DNA of 64,000 nucleotides from CAYNYF01 sp964401385 (GCA_964401385.1 CAYNYF010000009.1:1-64000); one strand, 5' to 3'; shown: positions 49,742 to 59,764, counted from the stretch's first letter. The notes: a model not told the origin generated them from the sequence alone. A program made the numbers and translations.

Positions 49742-51814
49742 ATGTCGGGCACGTTGACGGAAAAGATCCTCGCGGCGCATCTGGCCGCCGGCGAGTTCAC
49801 GGCCGGTGAGGAAATCGGAATCCGCATCGACCAGACCCTCACGCAGGACGCCACCGGAACGACGGCGTTTCTGCTGTTGGAGGCGATGGGCCTGGAGCGG
49901 GTGCGGACCGAGCTTTCCGTCAGCTATGCCGATCACAACATGGTTCAGTTGGGGCCGGAGAACTTCAACGATCACGTGTACCTGCGATCCATCGCCGCCA
50001 GGGTCGGGGCGCATTTCAGTCGCCCCGGCAACGGCATCTGCCACCAGGTTCACCTGGAGCGGTTCGCCGCCCCCGGTAAGACGCTGCTGGGCAGCGACTC
50101 GCACACTCCCACGGCCGGCGGGGTCGCGTCCCTGGCGGTGGGGGCCGGCGGGCTTGACGTGGCCGTGGCGATGGGCGGCGGGCTCTTCTACATGAGCTGC
50201 CCGGCCGTGCTCGCCGTCGAGCTGAAAGGCCGCCTGCCGCAGTGGGTCGCGCCGAAGGACGTCATCCTGAAGCTGCTGAGCATCCTCACCACCCGCGGCA
50301 ACGTCGGCGCGGTGGTGGAGTACTTGGGCGAGGGTGTCGGCACCATTCCGGTTCCCGGGCGGGCCACCATCACCAACATGGGCGCCGAGCTGGGAGTGAC
50401 CACCAGCATCTTCCCCGCCGATGAGATGACCCGGGCGTTCCTCGCCGCCCAGGGGCGGCCCGAGCAGTTCACGCCCCTGGCGGCGGACGCCGACGCCGCC
50501 TACGCCCGCATCAGGAAGCGCGTCCACCCCCAGCGGGAGGCGGCGGTGCTGGAGAACATCCGGCGGCACTGCCCGGACGCCGAACTCGGCCGGGCCGACG
50601 CCGAGGGGCTGGTGGCGGTGAGTTTCTCCCGCGTCGTGATCGACCTCTCCGAGCTGGAGCCCCTGGCGGCCGCGCCGGGCTCGCCCGAAAACATCGTGCC
50701 CCTGAAGGACCTGTCCGGCAGGAAGGTCGACCAGGTGGTGATCGGCTCCTGCACGAACTCCAGCTACCGCGACCTGATGCTGTGCGCGGCCGTGCTGAAA
50801 GGCCGGAAGCTTCCCGCCGGGGTGGAGCTGGGCATCGCCCCCGGCAGCCGCCAGGTGCTGGCGATGCTGGCGGGCAACGGGGCCCTGGCCGATCTGGTGG
50901 CGGCCGGGGCGCGGATCCTGGAGTGCGCCTGCGGGCCGTGCATCGGGCAGGGCTTCTCACCCGGCCACGGGCGGGTGTCGGTGCGGACGTTCAACCGCAA
51001 TTTCAGCGGGCGCTCGGGCACGGCCGGCGACCAGGTGTACCTGGTTTCCCCGGAGACGGCCGTCGCGGCGGCGATCGCCGGCGAGTTCGTCGACCCGCGG
51101 CGGCTCGGCGTCGACTATCCCCAGATCCCCGAGGCCGACCGGTTCCCCGCTGATGACAGCATGATCGTCACCCCGCCGCCCGAGGGGGCCGGCGTCGAGG
51201 TGATCCGTCCGCCGACGATCGTCAAGCCGCCGGCGGGGACACCGCCGCCGGAGGCCATCGGCTGTGAGGTCCTGATCAAGGTGGGCGACAAGGTCACCAC
51301 GGATGAGATCATGCCCGCCGGCGCGCTGCTCAAGCTGCGGTCCAACGTGCCGGAGTACGCCAAGCACGTCTTCGGCCCGCTGAACAAGCCGGGCGAGCCG
51401 ACCTTCGCCGAGCGGGCGCTGGCGGCCGGGGACGCCGGCCGGGCCGGCGCCATCGTCGCCGGCGATTCCTACGGGCAGGGCTCTTCCCGCGAGCACGCCG
51501 CCTTGTGCCCGATGGCCCTGGGCGTGCGCGTGGTCATCGCCAAGGCCATCGAGCGGATCCACCAGGTCAACCTGGTCAACTTCGCCATCCTGCCGCTGAC
51601 GTTCCTCGACCCGGCCGACTACGGGCGGATCCAGCCGGGCGACGAGCTTCGCCTCGCCGGCGTCTCGGCGGCGGTGGCGTCGGCCGAGGAAATCAAAATC
51701 AGCAACGTCACCAAGGGCGTTGACCTGTCGTGCCGCATACAGTTGAGCGCGCGACAACGAAAAATCCTCGCCGCCGGGGGGCTGCTGAATTACACCCGCC
51801 GCGGCGGCCAATAG
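49742..51814 (+). CDS. Aconitase-superfamily enzyme (aconitate hydratase-like)
   Basis: 690 residues. The 4Fe-4S ligands are Cys337 in SCTNSS, and Cys397 and Cys400 in CACGPCIG. The N-terminal part has the LLGSDSHTPTAGGVASL segment, and the C-terminal swivel domain has GDSYGQGSSREHAAL. Length and domain order (single-chain with a swivel) fit the mitochondrial-type aconitase group found in many bacteria. It interconverts citrate and isocitrate. Homoaconitase or isopropylmalate isomerase activity cannot be excluded from sequence alone. Confidence 0.88.
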   Translation: MSGTLTEKILAAHLAAGEFTAGEEIGIRIDQTLTQDATGTTAFLLLEAMGLERVRTELSVSYADHNMVQLGPENFNDHVYLRSIAARVGAHFSRPGNGICHQVHLERFAAPGKTLLGSDSHTPTAGGVASLAVGAGGLDVAVAMGGGLFYMSCPAVLAVELKGRLPQWVAPKDVILKLLSILTTRGNVGAVVEYLGEGVGTIPVPGRATITNMGAELGVTTSIFPADEMTRAFLAAQGRPEQFTPLAADADAAYARIRKRVHPQREAAVLENIRRHCPDAELGRADAEGLVAVSFSRVVIDLSELEPLAAAPGSPENIVPLKDLSGRKVDQVVIGSCTNSSYRDLMLCAAVLKGRKLPAGVELGIAPGSRQVLAMLAGNGALADLVAAGARILECACGPCIGQGFSPGHGRVSVRTFNRNFSGRSGTAGDQVYLVSPETAVAAAIAGEFVDPRRLGVDYPQIPEADRFPADDSMIVTPPPEGAGVEVIRPPTIVKPPAGTPPPEAIGCEVLIKVGDKVTTDEIMPAGALLKLRSNVPEYAKHVFGPLNKPGEPTFAERALAAGDAGRAGAIVAGDSYGQGSSREHAALCPMALGVRVVIAKAIERIHQVNLVNFAILPLTFLDPADYGRIQPGDELRLAGVSAAVASAEEIKISNVTKGVDLSCRIQLSARQRKILAAGGLLNYTRRGGQ

Positions 51815-51826
51815 GGGAACCAGGCG

Positions 51827-52678
51827 ATGAAGGCCAGGCATGCAGGATCGGCCGGGACGTTGGCGGCCGGGCGAATTGTGGCGGTGCTGTTGCCGGCGTG
51901 CTGTGTGCTGCTGCTCGCCGCGGCCGGCTGCGCGTTCCAGAAGCCGACGGTCAAGCTGCACGACATCGAAGTCGCCGGGCTGGACTTCCAGAAGCTCGAC
52001 CTCGCCTTCGATTTCGCGATCACCAACCCCAACCCGTATCAGATCAGCATCTGGGGCTTCGACTACAGCCTGTCCGGCGCGGGCGAGAAGTTCGCCGAGG
52101 GGGCCCTGACGCAGCCCATCGCCTCCCTCGCCGCCAAGCAGACCACCCACCTCCGCGTGCCGGTGTCGCTGTTGTATCGCCGCCTGCTGCCGCTGGTGAA
52201 GAAGATCGGCAGCCGGGAGGCGGTTCCGTATGAAATGGCGGGCAAGGTCACGTTCAATTACCTCGGGTTGAAGATCCCCGTGCCGGCGCGGCACGCCGGC
52301 GAAATTCCGCCGCTGCGGGCCCCCTCCTGGCACTTCCGCGACGTCCGGCTTGCCCAGGGGACGCCAACGGTGCTCGAGGTGGTCTTCGAGGTGGATAATC
52401 CCAACCGCTTCGAGCTGCCGCTGCGCCGGCTGACCGGGGCGCTGAAGTCCGGCGATCAGGCGCTGGTCTCGGTGGACAGGCTGAGCCTTACGGCGATCGC
52501 GGCCGGGAAAAGCGCCAGCCTCACAATTCCGGTGAGCATCGACGGCCTGGCCGCGGCCAAGGCGGTCGCCAAGGCGCTGACCCGGCGTGAGTCGTTGTAT
52601 TTCGAGGGCGAGATCAGCCTGGGCGCGCCGGTCGGCCTGCGCCGGATGCTGCTGGGAAAAGACGCCGCCGATGAGTGA
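51827..52678 (+). CDS. LEA14-like (WHy-domain) lipoprotein
   Basis: 283 residues. A lipoprotein signal is seen (AVLLPACCVLLLAAAGC, Cys about 36). Two repeats of the LEA2/WHy beta domain follow, with the conserved NPNPYQI and NPNRFEL motifs at matching positions. The family protects against desiccation in plants; in bacteria its role is unclear. It starts 12 bases after the aconitase stop and its stop overlaps the LOG-family start by eight bases. Confidence 0.82.
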   Translation: MKARHAGSAGTLAAGRIVAVLLPACCVLLLAAAGCAFQKPTVKLHDIEVAGLDFQKLDLAFDFAITNPNPYQISIWGFDYSLSGAGEKFAEGALTQPIASLAAKQTTHLRVPVSLLYRRLLPLVKKIGSREAVPYEMAGKVTFNYLGLKIPVPARHAGEIPPLRAPSWHFRDVRLAQGTPTVLEVVFEVDNPNRFELPLRRLTGALKSGDQALVSVDRLSLTAIAAGKSASLTIPVSIDGLAAAKAVAKALTRRESLYFEGEISLGAPVGLRRMLLGKDAADE

Positions 52679-53204
52679 CCGGCGCGTCATTTCTGTCTTC
52701 GGCTCCGGCGATGCCCGCCCGGAAAGTCCGGAATACGCCGCCGCCGAGCGCGCCGGGCAGGTCCTGGGCTCTCTGGGCTACGCCGTTGCCAACGGCGGCT
52801 ACGGCGGGGTGATGGAGGCGGCCTCGCGCGGGGCCCGGTTGGCGGGGGCGACCGTCATCGGCGTCACCTGCCGCATCTGGCCCGGCCGGGCGAACGCCTT
52901 CGTCGATCGGGTCATCGAAACCGCCGACCTGTACGAGCGGCTGCGAACGCTCATCGACCTGGGAACCGCCGGCTACGTGGCGCTGCCGGGGGCGACCGGC
53001 ACGCTGCTGGAGCTTGCCGCCGTGTGGGAGCTGGCCGGCAAGGGTATCACGGCGGCCCGGCCCGTCGTGTGCGTGGGCGAATACTGGCGCCCGCTGGTGG
53101 CGCTGATCGGGCAACGCAAGCCCCCCGCGGCGTCGCGAATCTCATTCGTCGACTCGCCGGAAGAGCTGAGGCGGCACTTCCAGCCGGTTCGACTTGAAGG
53201 TTGA
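52671..53204 (+). CDS. LOG-family / TIGR00725-type protein
   Basis: 177 residues. VFGSGDARPESPEY opens the Rossmann-like fold, and the motif PGATGTLLELAAVWELAGKG stands for the PGGxGTxxE signature, with Ala in place of the second Gly. TIGR00725 proteins are related to cytokinin-activating LOG nucleosidases and were once called lysine decarboxylases. Here the substrate is uncertain. It is coupled to the LEA14-like gene. Confidence 0.8.
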   Translation: MSDRRVISVFGSGDARPESPEYAAAERAGQVLGSLGYAVANGGYGGVMEAASRGARLAGATVIGVTCRIWPGRANAFVDRVIETADLYERLRTLIDLGTAGYVALPGATGTLLELAAVWELAGKGITAARPVVCVGEYWRPLVALIGQRKPPAASRISFVDSPEELRRHFQPVRLEG

Positions 53205-53246
53205 CGTGGCCGCGGCGTACAATCCATATACTTGGCGAGCCCTGCG

Positions 53247-54236
53247 ATGAAAACTTCGGACCGAACATTCTGCCTGCTCGCGGCGTGCGCCCTGTCCTTT
53301 TCGGGATTGGCCGCGGCCGCCTGGGCGGCGGACCCTCCCGCGGCCGCGACTGAGGCATCACCGGAGCGGCCGGAGCAGGAAAGCCGTCTGCTGGACGATG
53401 CCGCCCTGGACGAACCGTCCGTGCCCGTCACTCCGCCTGTTGTCTTGAAAGTGAGAGCCGGCAGGAAGCCCCTGCCCGCCCTGGCCGAAGGCGCGCCCAT
53501 CCTGGACCGGGTCACGGGCGTGGAGAAGGACCCCACCGGGCGATGGTGGACCATCCGGGATTCCCACGTCGGCCGGCTGCACCTTCTTCCCGGCGAGTGG
53601 CTGGAGGCCGTCGAGACCGAGCACGCCCGCACGCCGGGAGCGGTCTTTCGCCTCTCCGGGGAGGCCTATCGCTATCGCGGCAGCTACTACCTGATGCTGC
53701 GCAAGGCGCTGCTGGTGACCCCGCCGGCGACGGAGGGCGCCTTTCCCGAGGCGGGCGCCACCCGCCCCGCCGCCGAAGACCGCCCGCCGCCGACCCCGCC
53801 CGCGGCCACCCGGCCCGCCGACACGCCGGCGACGGCCGACGACGTCGCCCGCGAGCTGATGCGCGAGCGGCCCAGCAAGCCCATCGTCCCGGCCGGCGGT
53901 TCGGGCACCGGCGCGGTCGCCGCGGCCTCCCTGCCGCCCGCGGGCGAGTCGATCCGGCCCGGGCCGGGGCGGATGGTCGTCAGCCGCCTGGTGCGGCTGG
54001 TCCGCCCCGACCGATCGCACTGGTTCAAACTCGCCTTCGAGGCCGACAACACCCTCCGGGAGCCGCCCCTGCGAGCGCTGCCGAATCAGCAACTGGAAAA
54101 ATTCGAAAACCTCTCCGGCGGTGCGACGGTTCCCGGGCTGCGCTGCTACGTTTCCGGCGAGGTCCACAGCTACCGCGGGCGGAACTATATCTTGTTGCGA
54201 ACGGTCCGCCGCAAACGTGAAATGGGGCAGTTCTGA
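53247..54236 (+). CDS. Secreted protein with two repeated SGE-YRGxxY motifs
   Basis: 329 residues. A signal peptide (LLAACALSFSGLAAAAWAAD) is followed by two copies of a short beta domain ending in the motif FRLSGEAYRYRGSYYLML and YVSGEVHSYRGRNYILLR, about 185 residues apart and separated by a proline/alanine-rich linker. No family is recognised. It is probably periplasmic. The duplicated module suggests an internal gene duplication. Confidence 0.6.
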   Translation: MKTSDRTFCLLAACALSFSGLAAAAWAADPPAAATEASPERPEQESRLLDDAALDEPSVPVTPPVVLKVRAGRKPLPALAEGAPILDRVTGVEKDPTGRWWTIRDSHVGRLHLLPGEWLEAVETEHARTPGAVFRLSGEAYRYRGSYYLMLRKALLVTPPATEGAFPEAGATRPAAEDRPPPTPPAATRPADTPATADDVARELMRERPSKPIVPAGGSGTGAVAAASLPPAGESIRPGPGRMVVSRLVRLVRPDRSHWFKLAFEADNTLREPPLRALPNQQLEKFENLSGGATVPGLRCYVSGEVHSYRGRNYILLRTVRRKREMGQF

Positions 54237-54307
54237 ATTGTCGAGTGACGATTCTCCCTCGCCGAGGTAGGCCGCGCCGCCGGTTGTGATCGCCCGAGGC
54301 AAAGGAC

Positions 54308-56002
54308 ATGAAGCCTCTCTGGCCATGGGCTCTGATCTCGCTGGTTCCCGTGGCGATCGCCGCGTTTTGGGCGCTGCGTCGGCCGTTGCATCAACTGGTG
54401 CCGGTGTCGTCTCTTCGCCTGTGGCGGCAGGCGCTGGCGGCGCTGGGTCCGGCCGCGGCGAAGAGGTCCGGCCGCGTTTCCCCGGCCTGGCTGCTGCTGG
54501 TGGCGGGGGCGGCCTGCGCGGGCGTTGGGCTGTCCCGCCCGGTCTATTGGTCCGAGGCGCCGGCGCGCGAGATCGCCGTGGCGATTTACCCCTCGGCCGA
54601 ATTGGCGGGCTTACCCGGCGGGGTGGCCGAGCCGGTCGAGGCGCTGCTGGACAGGCTGGACCGGCGTGACCGCGTGCGGCTGATCCTGCCGAGCGTCCTC
54701 GGCGGCACCGGCGAGGCGGTGCGACCGGACGAGGCGGCTAGACGCGTCGGGCAGATCCTTCTCCTGCCCGTGCCGGCCGCGGAGCTTTCGCTGCCGGTCG
54801 GCGGCGACGACGTGCAGCACCTCTACCGCTTCGCCCCGGCCACGCTTGAGCTGAAGGACGGTCCGAGAAGCACCACCATCGCCCTGCCCGCCCACCCCGG
54901 AGATGTTACCATCGACGCCTTCGCCGTCGCCTCCGCGGGCGGGGGCGGTTCGGTCGAGGCGCTCGTGGCCCTGCGGAATCACACCGCCGCCCGGCGCCAG
55001 GGCGAGCTGCTGCTGGCCCGCCAGGCCGATCCGCCGCTGAAGCGCACCTACGACCTTCAGCCCGGGCGGCGCGAGGTGCTCCTGCCGCTGCCGAAGCTTC
55101 CCGGCGGCGGGGAGTATTACCGGGTGACCGTCCTCGGGCCGCCCGGCTCGGGCGCCAGCGCGTACGTCATCCCCCGCAGCTCGGCCGTCCGGCGGATTGC
55201 CATGGTCGGGCGGGACGATCCACTGATTCGTCGGTTCGTGCGCGCTCACCGCGGCCTGCGCCTGGCGGGCAGCGTCGCCGAGGCCGATGCCGCGATCGCC
55301 GTGGGGGTCGCCGCCCCGCCCGGCAAGCCCGCCTTGATCGTGGATCCGCCCGCCCCGCCGCCGCCCTGGCGAGCGGCCGGGCCCGTGGGCCCGCTGGCGC
55401 TCCGCGACGCCGACGTGCTCGAGGGGCACCCCTTGTTGGCCAATGTCGACCTGGCCGCGGTGGCCATCCGCCGGGCCGCCGGCTGGCAGGCCGACGCCGC
55501 GCCCGCCCAGGAGCGGCTCGTCAGCGCCGGCGCCAACGCCCTGATGCTGGCGGAGGCCGGCCCTCCGCGGGTGTATCTGGCCTTCGACCTGACCGCCGAG
55601 AACACCAACTTCGCCGTGGGCGAGTCCGTCTCGTTCGTGATTTTCATGGCCAACGTGATGAAGTATCTGCTGCCGGAGGCCCGGCCGGAGCTGAGCTACG
55701 AATCGGTCACGCCGCTGGAGGCCGGGTCGCGTCCGGACTGGAGGCGGCTGCCCGGGGACGGGGGCGCCGGCGCCGGCCCACTGCCGCGGCCGGGAATCTA
55801 CCGCGATGAGTCCGGCCGGCACCACGCCGTCAGCCTGGTCGGCCTGCGGTCGGCCGAGCCGAAAACGCCCCCCGCCGAACGCATCGCTTCGCTCGCCCTG
55901 CCCGCGCCCGTTGCCTCGGCCGAGGCCGTGCAATTGTGGCCCGTGCTGCTGCTGGCCGCCGCCTTGCTCTGGCTGGCCGGCTGGACGGCTCGAACCCGCT
56001 AG
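54308..56002 (+). CDS. BatA-like N-terminal membrane protein
   Basis: 564 residues. The first 80 have two membrane helices with the aerotolerance (BatA) N-terminal pattern PWALISLVPVAIAAFWALRR and SLRLWRQALAALGP. A large soluble domain follows, and a last membrane helix (LWPVLLLAAALLWLAGWTAR) ends the protein. It resembles BatA/BatB-type regulators of planctomycetes; no von Willebrand metal site (DxSxS) is visible. The function is unknown, probably envelope-associated. Confidence 0.65.
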   Translation: MKPLWPWALISLVPVAIAAFWALRRPLHQLVPVSSLRLWRQALAALGPAAAKRSGRVSPAWLLLVAGAACAGVGLSRPVYWSEAPAREIAVAIYPSAELAGLPGGVAEPVEALLDRLDRRDRVRLILPSVLGGTGEAVRPDEAARRVGQILLLPVPAAELSLPVGGDDVQHLYRFAPATLELKDGPRSTTIALPAHPGDVTIDAFAVASAGGGGSVEALVALRNHTAARRQGELLLARQADPPLKRTYDLQPGRREVLLPLPKLPGGGEYYRVTVLGPPGSGASAYVIPRSSAVRRIAMVGRDDPLIRRFVRAHRGLRLAGSVAEADAAIAVGVAAPPGKPALIVDPPAPPPPWRAAGPVGPLALRDADVLEGHPLLANVDLAAVAIRRAAGWQADAAPAQERLVSAGANALMLAEAGPPRVYLAFDLTAENTNFAVGESVSFVIFMANVMKYLLPEARPELSYESVTPLEAGSRPDWRRLPGDGGAGAGPLPRPGIYRDESGRHHAVSLVGLRSAEPKTPPAERIASLALPAPVASAEAVQLWPVLLLAAALLWLAGWTARTR

Positions 56003-56315
56003 CCGGAGCGCAGCAATCTTTGCACGGGGAACCCGCCCATGCCTGCCCGACGTCCCTGCCCGCCTGCTCGTCAGCCGGTAGGCGGGTTTCACGCTGGAAT
56101 TCTAACGAATTGCACGGATCAGGCGGAAATCGCTCAACAAGTAGGATGCCATTCGTGAAATTCGTCATAATTCGTGCAATTCGTGGACTCCCTCCGGCCG
56201 CGCGGGCGCATCCTGGCATCGTGGCAATGTGAAACCATTCCCTTGACCGGCTTGGCGCTCACCAGCGGCGTCGCCCGCTGGACAACCCCCGCCGCCGCGG
56301 GTAGTGTTTTCGGTC
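56003..56315. other. Intergenic region with an ATTCGT repeat cluster
   Basis: No gene is seen. ATTCGT recurs at 56151, 56160, 56170 and 56179, about every nine to ten bases. ACGAATTGCACG (56105-56116) is the exact inverse of CGTGCAATTCGT (56173-56184). The AT-rich patch stands out in the GC-rich chromosome. It could be a miniature mobile repeat or a structured untranslated region. Confidence 0.6.
56105..56187. repeat. 12-bp inverted repeat bracketing the ATTCGT iterations
   Basis: ACGAATTGCACG (56105-56116) and CGTGCAATTCGT (56173-56184) are perfect inverted copies about 57 bases apart, with three further ATTCGT units between or within. Positions are exact; origin unknown. Confidence 0.65.
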
Positions 56316-57326
56316 ATGGAAATGATCGCCATCATCGGCGACGGGGCCATGGGGACCGTCTGTAGCAAGCTGCTCGCGGAGAAGGGGTTCTCTGTCCGCA
56401 TGTGGACGCCGTTCGCGGACAACGCCGCCGCCCTGGCGTCGGCGCGCGAGAACCGGCGCTTCCTGCCGGGCGTCAAGCTGCCGGCGGAGTTGCGGATCGT
56501 CACCGACCCGGCCGAGGCGTTCGTGGACGCGAAGCTGGCGCTGTCGGCCGTGCCCTGCCAGTTCATCCGCGCCTGGTGGCGGCATCTCAAGCCGCACTAT
56601 CCGGGCGGCATCCCGATCTGCTCGGCGACGAAAGGCATCGAGAACAACACGCTGCTTCGGGCCACGCAGATCCTGGCCGAGGTCCTGACCGGCTCGGCCG
56701 ACGGCGACGTGCCGCTGACCGTGCTGTCCGGGCCGTGCATCGCCCGCGAGGTGGCGGCCGGGCTTCCCGCCACCGTCGTCGCCGCCTCCAGCCGGCGCGA
56801 CCTCGCCGCTTCCGTACAGCGGACCTTCACCACCGGCCGCTTCCGCGTTTACACGAACCCGGACCTGATCGGCGTCGAGCTGGCCGGCGCGACCAAGAAC
56901 ATCATCGCCATCGCCGCCGGCATCCTCGACGGGCTACGGGCGGGCGACAACGCCAAGGCCGCTCTGCTCACCCGCGGGCTGGCGGAGATCACCCGGCTGG
57001 GCGCCGCCCTCGGCGGGCGCCGCGAGACCTTCGCCGGGCTGGCCGGCCTGGGCGACCTGGTCACGACCTGCGTCAGCCCCCATGGGCGAAACCGCAGCTT
57101 CGGGGAATTCATCGGCGTCGGCAAGACCCGGCAGGAGGCCCTTGATTCCATCGCCGGTGAAGTCGAAGGCGTCGCCACGACGAAGAGCGTGCTCGACCTC
57201 GCCCGGCGGCACGGCGTTGAAATGCCGATCACGCAAGCGGTTCACGCCGTGGTTTTCGACGGTCAGAAGCCGGACCAGGCGATCACCGAACTCATGTCCC
57301 GCTCGCTCAAGGGCGAAATTGACTGA
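56316..57326 (+). CDS. gpsA: Glycerol-3-phosphate dehydrogenase [NAD(P)+]
   Basis: 336 residues from the ATG at 56316. The dinucleotide motif is IIGDGAMGTVCSKLL (4-18; the usual GxGxxG with Asp-Gly-Ala), the substrate-binding part includes SATKGIE and LSGPCIAREVA, and the catalytic lysine lies in AGATKNIIAIAAG. GNRNRSFGE-type PHGRNRSFGEF and GVATTKSVLDLA complete the C-terminal domain. It makes sn-glycerol 3-phosphate for phospholipid synthesis. Confidence 0.93.
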   Translation: MEMIAIIGDGAMGTVCSKLLAEKGFSVRMWTPFADNAAALASARENRRFLPGVKLPAELRIVTDPAEAFVDAKLALSAVPCQFIRAWWRHLKPHYPGGIPICSATKGIENNTLLRATQILAEVLTGSADGDVPLTVLSGPCIAREVAAGLPATVVAASSRRDLAASVQRTFTTGRFRVYTNPDLIGVELAGATKNIIAIAAGILDGLRAGDNAKAALLTRGLAEITRLGAALGGRRETFAGLAGLGDLVTTCVSPHGRNRSFGEFIGVGKTRQEALDSIAGEVEGVATTKSVLDLARRHGVEMPITQAVHAVVFDGQKPDQAITELMSRSLKGEID

Positions 57327-57422
57327 CCCCAGCGGCCGCCCTGGCCAACAGACCATCTGAACGCGCAAGGCCGAGCACGCGGTGGACCTTCAGACGGGTG
57401 CTGCCGGCTGTTGCGGGAGGGC

Positions 57423-59642
57423 TCAATCATCCATGGGCGGCTCGGGCAGTCCCGCCACCGGCAGGCCGGCGGCGGCGGCGTAGGAGCGGATCACCTCGCC
57501 CAAGGCGTCGCGCCAGGCGGGCAGGGCGATGCTCTCTTCCGGGGCGATCATGTAGGAAAGATCCGCCCGGCGGTCGGCGAAGTGGTCCTTCACGTCGTCC
57601 ATCACGTGGAAGAACTCCCTGCCGCCTGCGGGGGCGTTCTTGGGGAATTGCGACTTCTCCCAGACGGTTTTGAGCCGCTCGAACGTGGCGTACAGGTCGT
57701 CGATCGTCGCGCCGATAAGTTCGTGTGCCCGGACCATCAATCCGACGGCCTGGGCGGCCCGGCCGGCCTTGGCGGCGGCGGAGGCCTGCCCCAGCAGCCT
57801 CTCGGCGGCGGCCACGGCCGAGAGCATCTCCAGAAAGTGCCGCACGAAATACGCCAGCGACAGCAGCACCTCCAGGTTGTAGCGGTTTCGCCGCGCCCGC
57901 GGCAGGTTGGCCTGAAGCCGCCCGATCAGCCGGTCGCTCTGGCCCAGCCGCCCGGGCAGCTCGGCCAGCATCCGCTCGTACCGCGAGGTAAAGGCCGGCG
58001 TGAAGCCCAGGTCCGGCGGAGCCCCCGAGTCGCGGTCCACCGGCCCCAGCCGCGGCAGCCCCGGCGGAAGCAGCGTCCAGTCGGTCCGGTTCACCGGTTG
58101 CTTGGCCGCCGAGTAGCCGTAGCCCGGCCCGCGGACCTTCGACGCCCGATGGTCCCAGCAGAACTCCCAGAAGCGCGCCTGCTGCTGGAGGTCGCGGTAG
58201 ACCTCGACCATGTCGGCGAGCTCGCGCCCGTAGTAGACGTCCATGAAGTCGGCGACGTTCTGCTCGATGCTCGCCGCCCCGGGCGTCCAGCCGCCCTGGG
58301 CCATGGCCGCGAAGCCCAGCCAGAAGGTCTCGTTGTGCAGCCCGGCGTCGTCCCAGGCGGTCACCAGGGCGCCGATGGGATTGCCGCGTGCGGCCTTGCC
58401 GGTGGTGGTGGCCTCCAGCGCCGCCGCCAGCCGGCCGGAAGTCCGCCGCCCGTCGCGGTCCGGGTAGGCGAAGTAGTTGGGAAAGAGCTTCTCCTCGCCC
58501 TGGATGGGGCAGTAGGCGAACTGGCGGATGCCGAGGGCGTTTTCGTCCTCGACGAAGCCGGGGTCGCCGCCGTCGCCGATGATGCCGTCGAGGATGTCCG
58601 GCGGCAGCAGCTTGACGTGCTCCGGCAGCAGCGGGTACTCGGCCCAGATGATGACGCGCCGGCCCTTCTTGGACAGATGGGCGTGGGCGGCCTGGACGAA
58701 GTCCACCCAGGTCAGCGAGCGGTTGGTCGGGTTGTACGGCTTGCGGTACTTCCGGCAGATGCCGGCGTAGTAGACCTCGTCGGTGGAGGCGTGGAAGTAT
58801 TCCACGCCCTCGGTGGCCTCGCAGACGTCGTCGTACATGTCGAAGATGAGCTTGCGGACCTCGGGGGCGTCCATGCAGGACTGATAGTTGCTGCCGTCGC
58901 AGCGGAGGTGCGCGAATTCAGGGTGCTTGAGCACGTAGCACATGTGGGCGGGGGCCTGCACGTTGGGGACGATCTGCACGTAGCGGGCCAGGCCGTAGGC
59001 GACCAGCTCCCGCATCTGAGCGGTGGTGAACGCACCGGGTGCGCCGATGACCGGGTGGGAGGGATATTGAAACTTATCCTCCAGCTCGAAGCAGATGGCG
59101 TTGCACTTGAACGCGGCCGTCCAGTCCAGGTATCGCTTGAGCGTTTCCACGCGGTCCCGGTGGTGCTTGGTGTCCCAGTGGATCATGCGGAGCTGGTATC
59201 GCGGCCAGTCGCGTATGACCCCTTCCGGCAGCACGCCCCGCCGGCGGCCGTCGCCGGCCAGCAGTTGCAGCAGCGTCTGGACGCCGTAGAAAAGCCCGGC
59301 CGGGGAGTTGCCGGCCACCTCGACGCGGTCCGGGGCGACCGTCAGCACGTACCCCTGGCGGTCGATCTCCGCTTCGGCGCCGGTCTGCACCGCGGCCGGC
59401 CGGACGGTGAGGTGAATCGTCCCGCCGCCGGCGCCGGCGAGGGTCAGCTCGTATTCAGCGCGGAGCCGGCCGGTCAGTGTCCGGACGGCGATGTCCTCGG
59501 CGTCGACGTCGTGCGTCACCCGCCAGCCGGCGTCGATTCGCACGGCCTCCTCGCCCAGCTCCACCTGCCGGGGGGCGGGCAGCACCGCGTATCCGCGGGC
59601 GCGCAGCTCGGTGACAAACTGGCCGCGATCGTCTGCACTCAT
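57423..59642 (-). CDS. Glycoside hydrolase family 20, beta-N-acetylhexosaminidase-like
   Basis: 739 residues from the ATG at 59642 (AGGAG upstream). The N-terminal domain is followed by the catalytic barrel from about 140: GVIRDWPRYQLRMIHWDTKH, then the catalytic pair Asp288-Glu289 in FHASTDEVYY (usual HxGGDE), and TWVDFVQAAHAHLSKKGRRV. The C-terminal helical region (about 560-740) is long. The family removes terminal GlcNAc or GalNAc by substrate-assisted catalysis. No signal peptide, so it may be cytoplasmic. Confidence 0.85.
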   Translation of the reverse strand: MSADDRGQFVTELRARGYAVLPAPRQVELGEEAVRIDAGWRVTHDVDAEDIAVRTLTGRLRAEYELTLAGAGGGTIHLTVRPAAVQTGAEAEIDRQGYVLTVAPDRVEVAGNSPAGLFYGVQTLLQLLAGDGRRRGVLPEGVIRDWPRYQLRMIHWDTKHHRDRVETLKRYLDWTAAFKCNAICFELEDKFQYPSHPVIGAPGAFTTAQMRELVAYGLARYVQIVPNVQAPAHMCYVLKHPEFAHLRCDGSNYQSCMDAPEVRKLIFDMYDDVCEATEGVEYFHASTDEVYYAGICRKYRKPYNPTNRSLTWVDFVQAAHAHLSKKGRRVIIWAEYPLLPEHVKLLPPDILDGIIGDGGDPGFVEDENALGIRQFAYCPIQGEEKLFPNYFAYPDRDGRRTSGRLAAALEATTTGKAARGNPIGALVTAWDDAGLHNETFWLGFAAMAQGGWTPGAASIEQNVADFMDVYYGRELADMVEVYRDLQQQARFWEFCWDHRASKVRGPGYGYSAAKQPVNRTDWTLLPPGLPRLGPVDRDSGAPPDLGFTPAFTSRYERMLAELPGRLGQSDRLIGRLQANLPRARRNRYNLEVLLSLAYFVRHFLEMLSAVAAAERLLGQASAAAKAGRAAQAVGLMVRAHELIGATIDDLYATFERLKTVWEKSQFPKNAPAGGREFFHVMDDVKDHFADRRADLSYMIAPEESIALPAWRDALGEVIRSYAAAAGLPVAGLPEPPMDD

Positions 59643-59764
59643 GCGAACTCTCCTGTAGAAGTCGGCCAATCCCTACTGCGCAGCGCCGCCCGCCGCAACA
59701 TTTTTGTGGAGGTGGGGCCCGGCGGCTCGCTCGCGCCGCCCGGCCGAGGGGCGAGTCGAGCGGC

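Noticed and set aside
54308..56002. Full BatA with von Willebrand domain
   Set aside because: The N-terminal membrane part fits, but I see no DxSxS metal motif, so only a BatA-like label is given.
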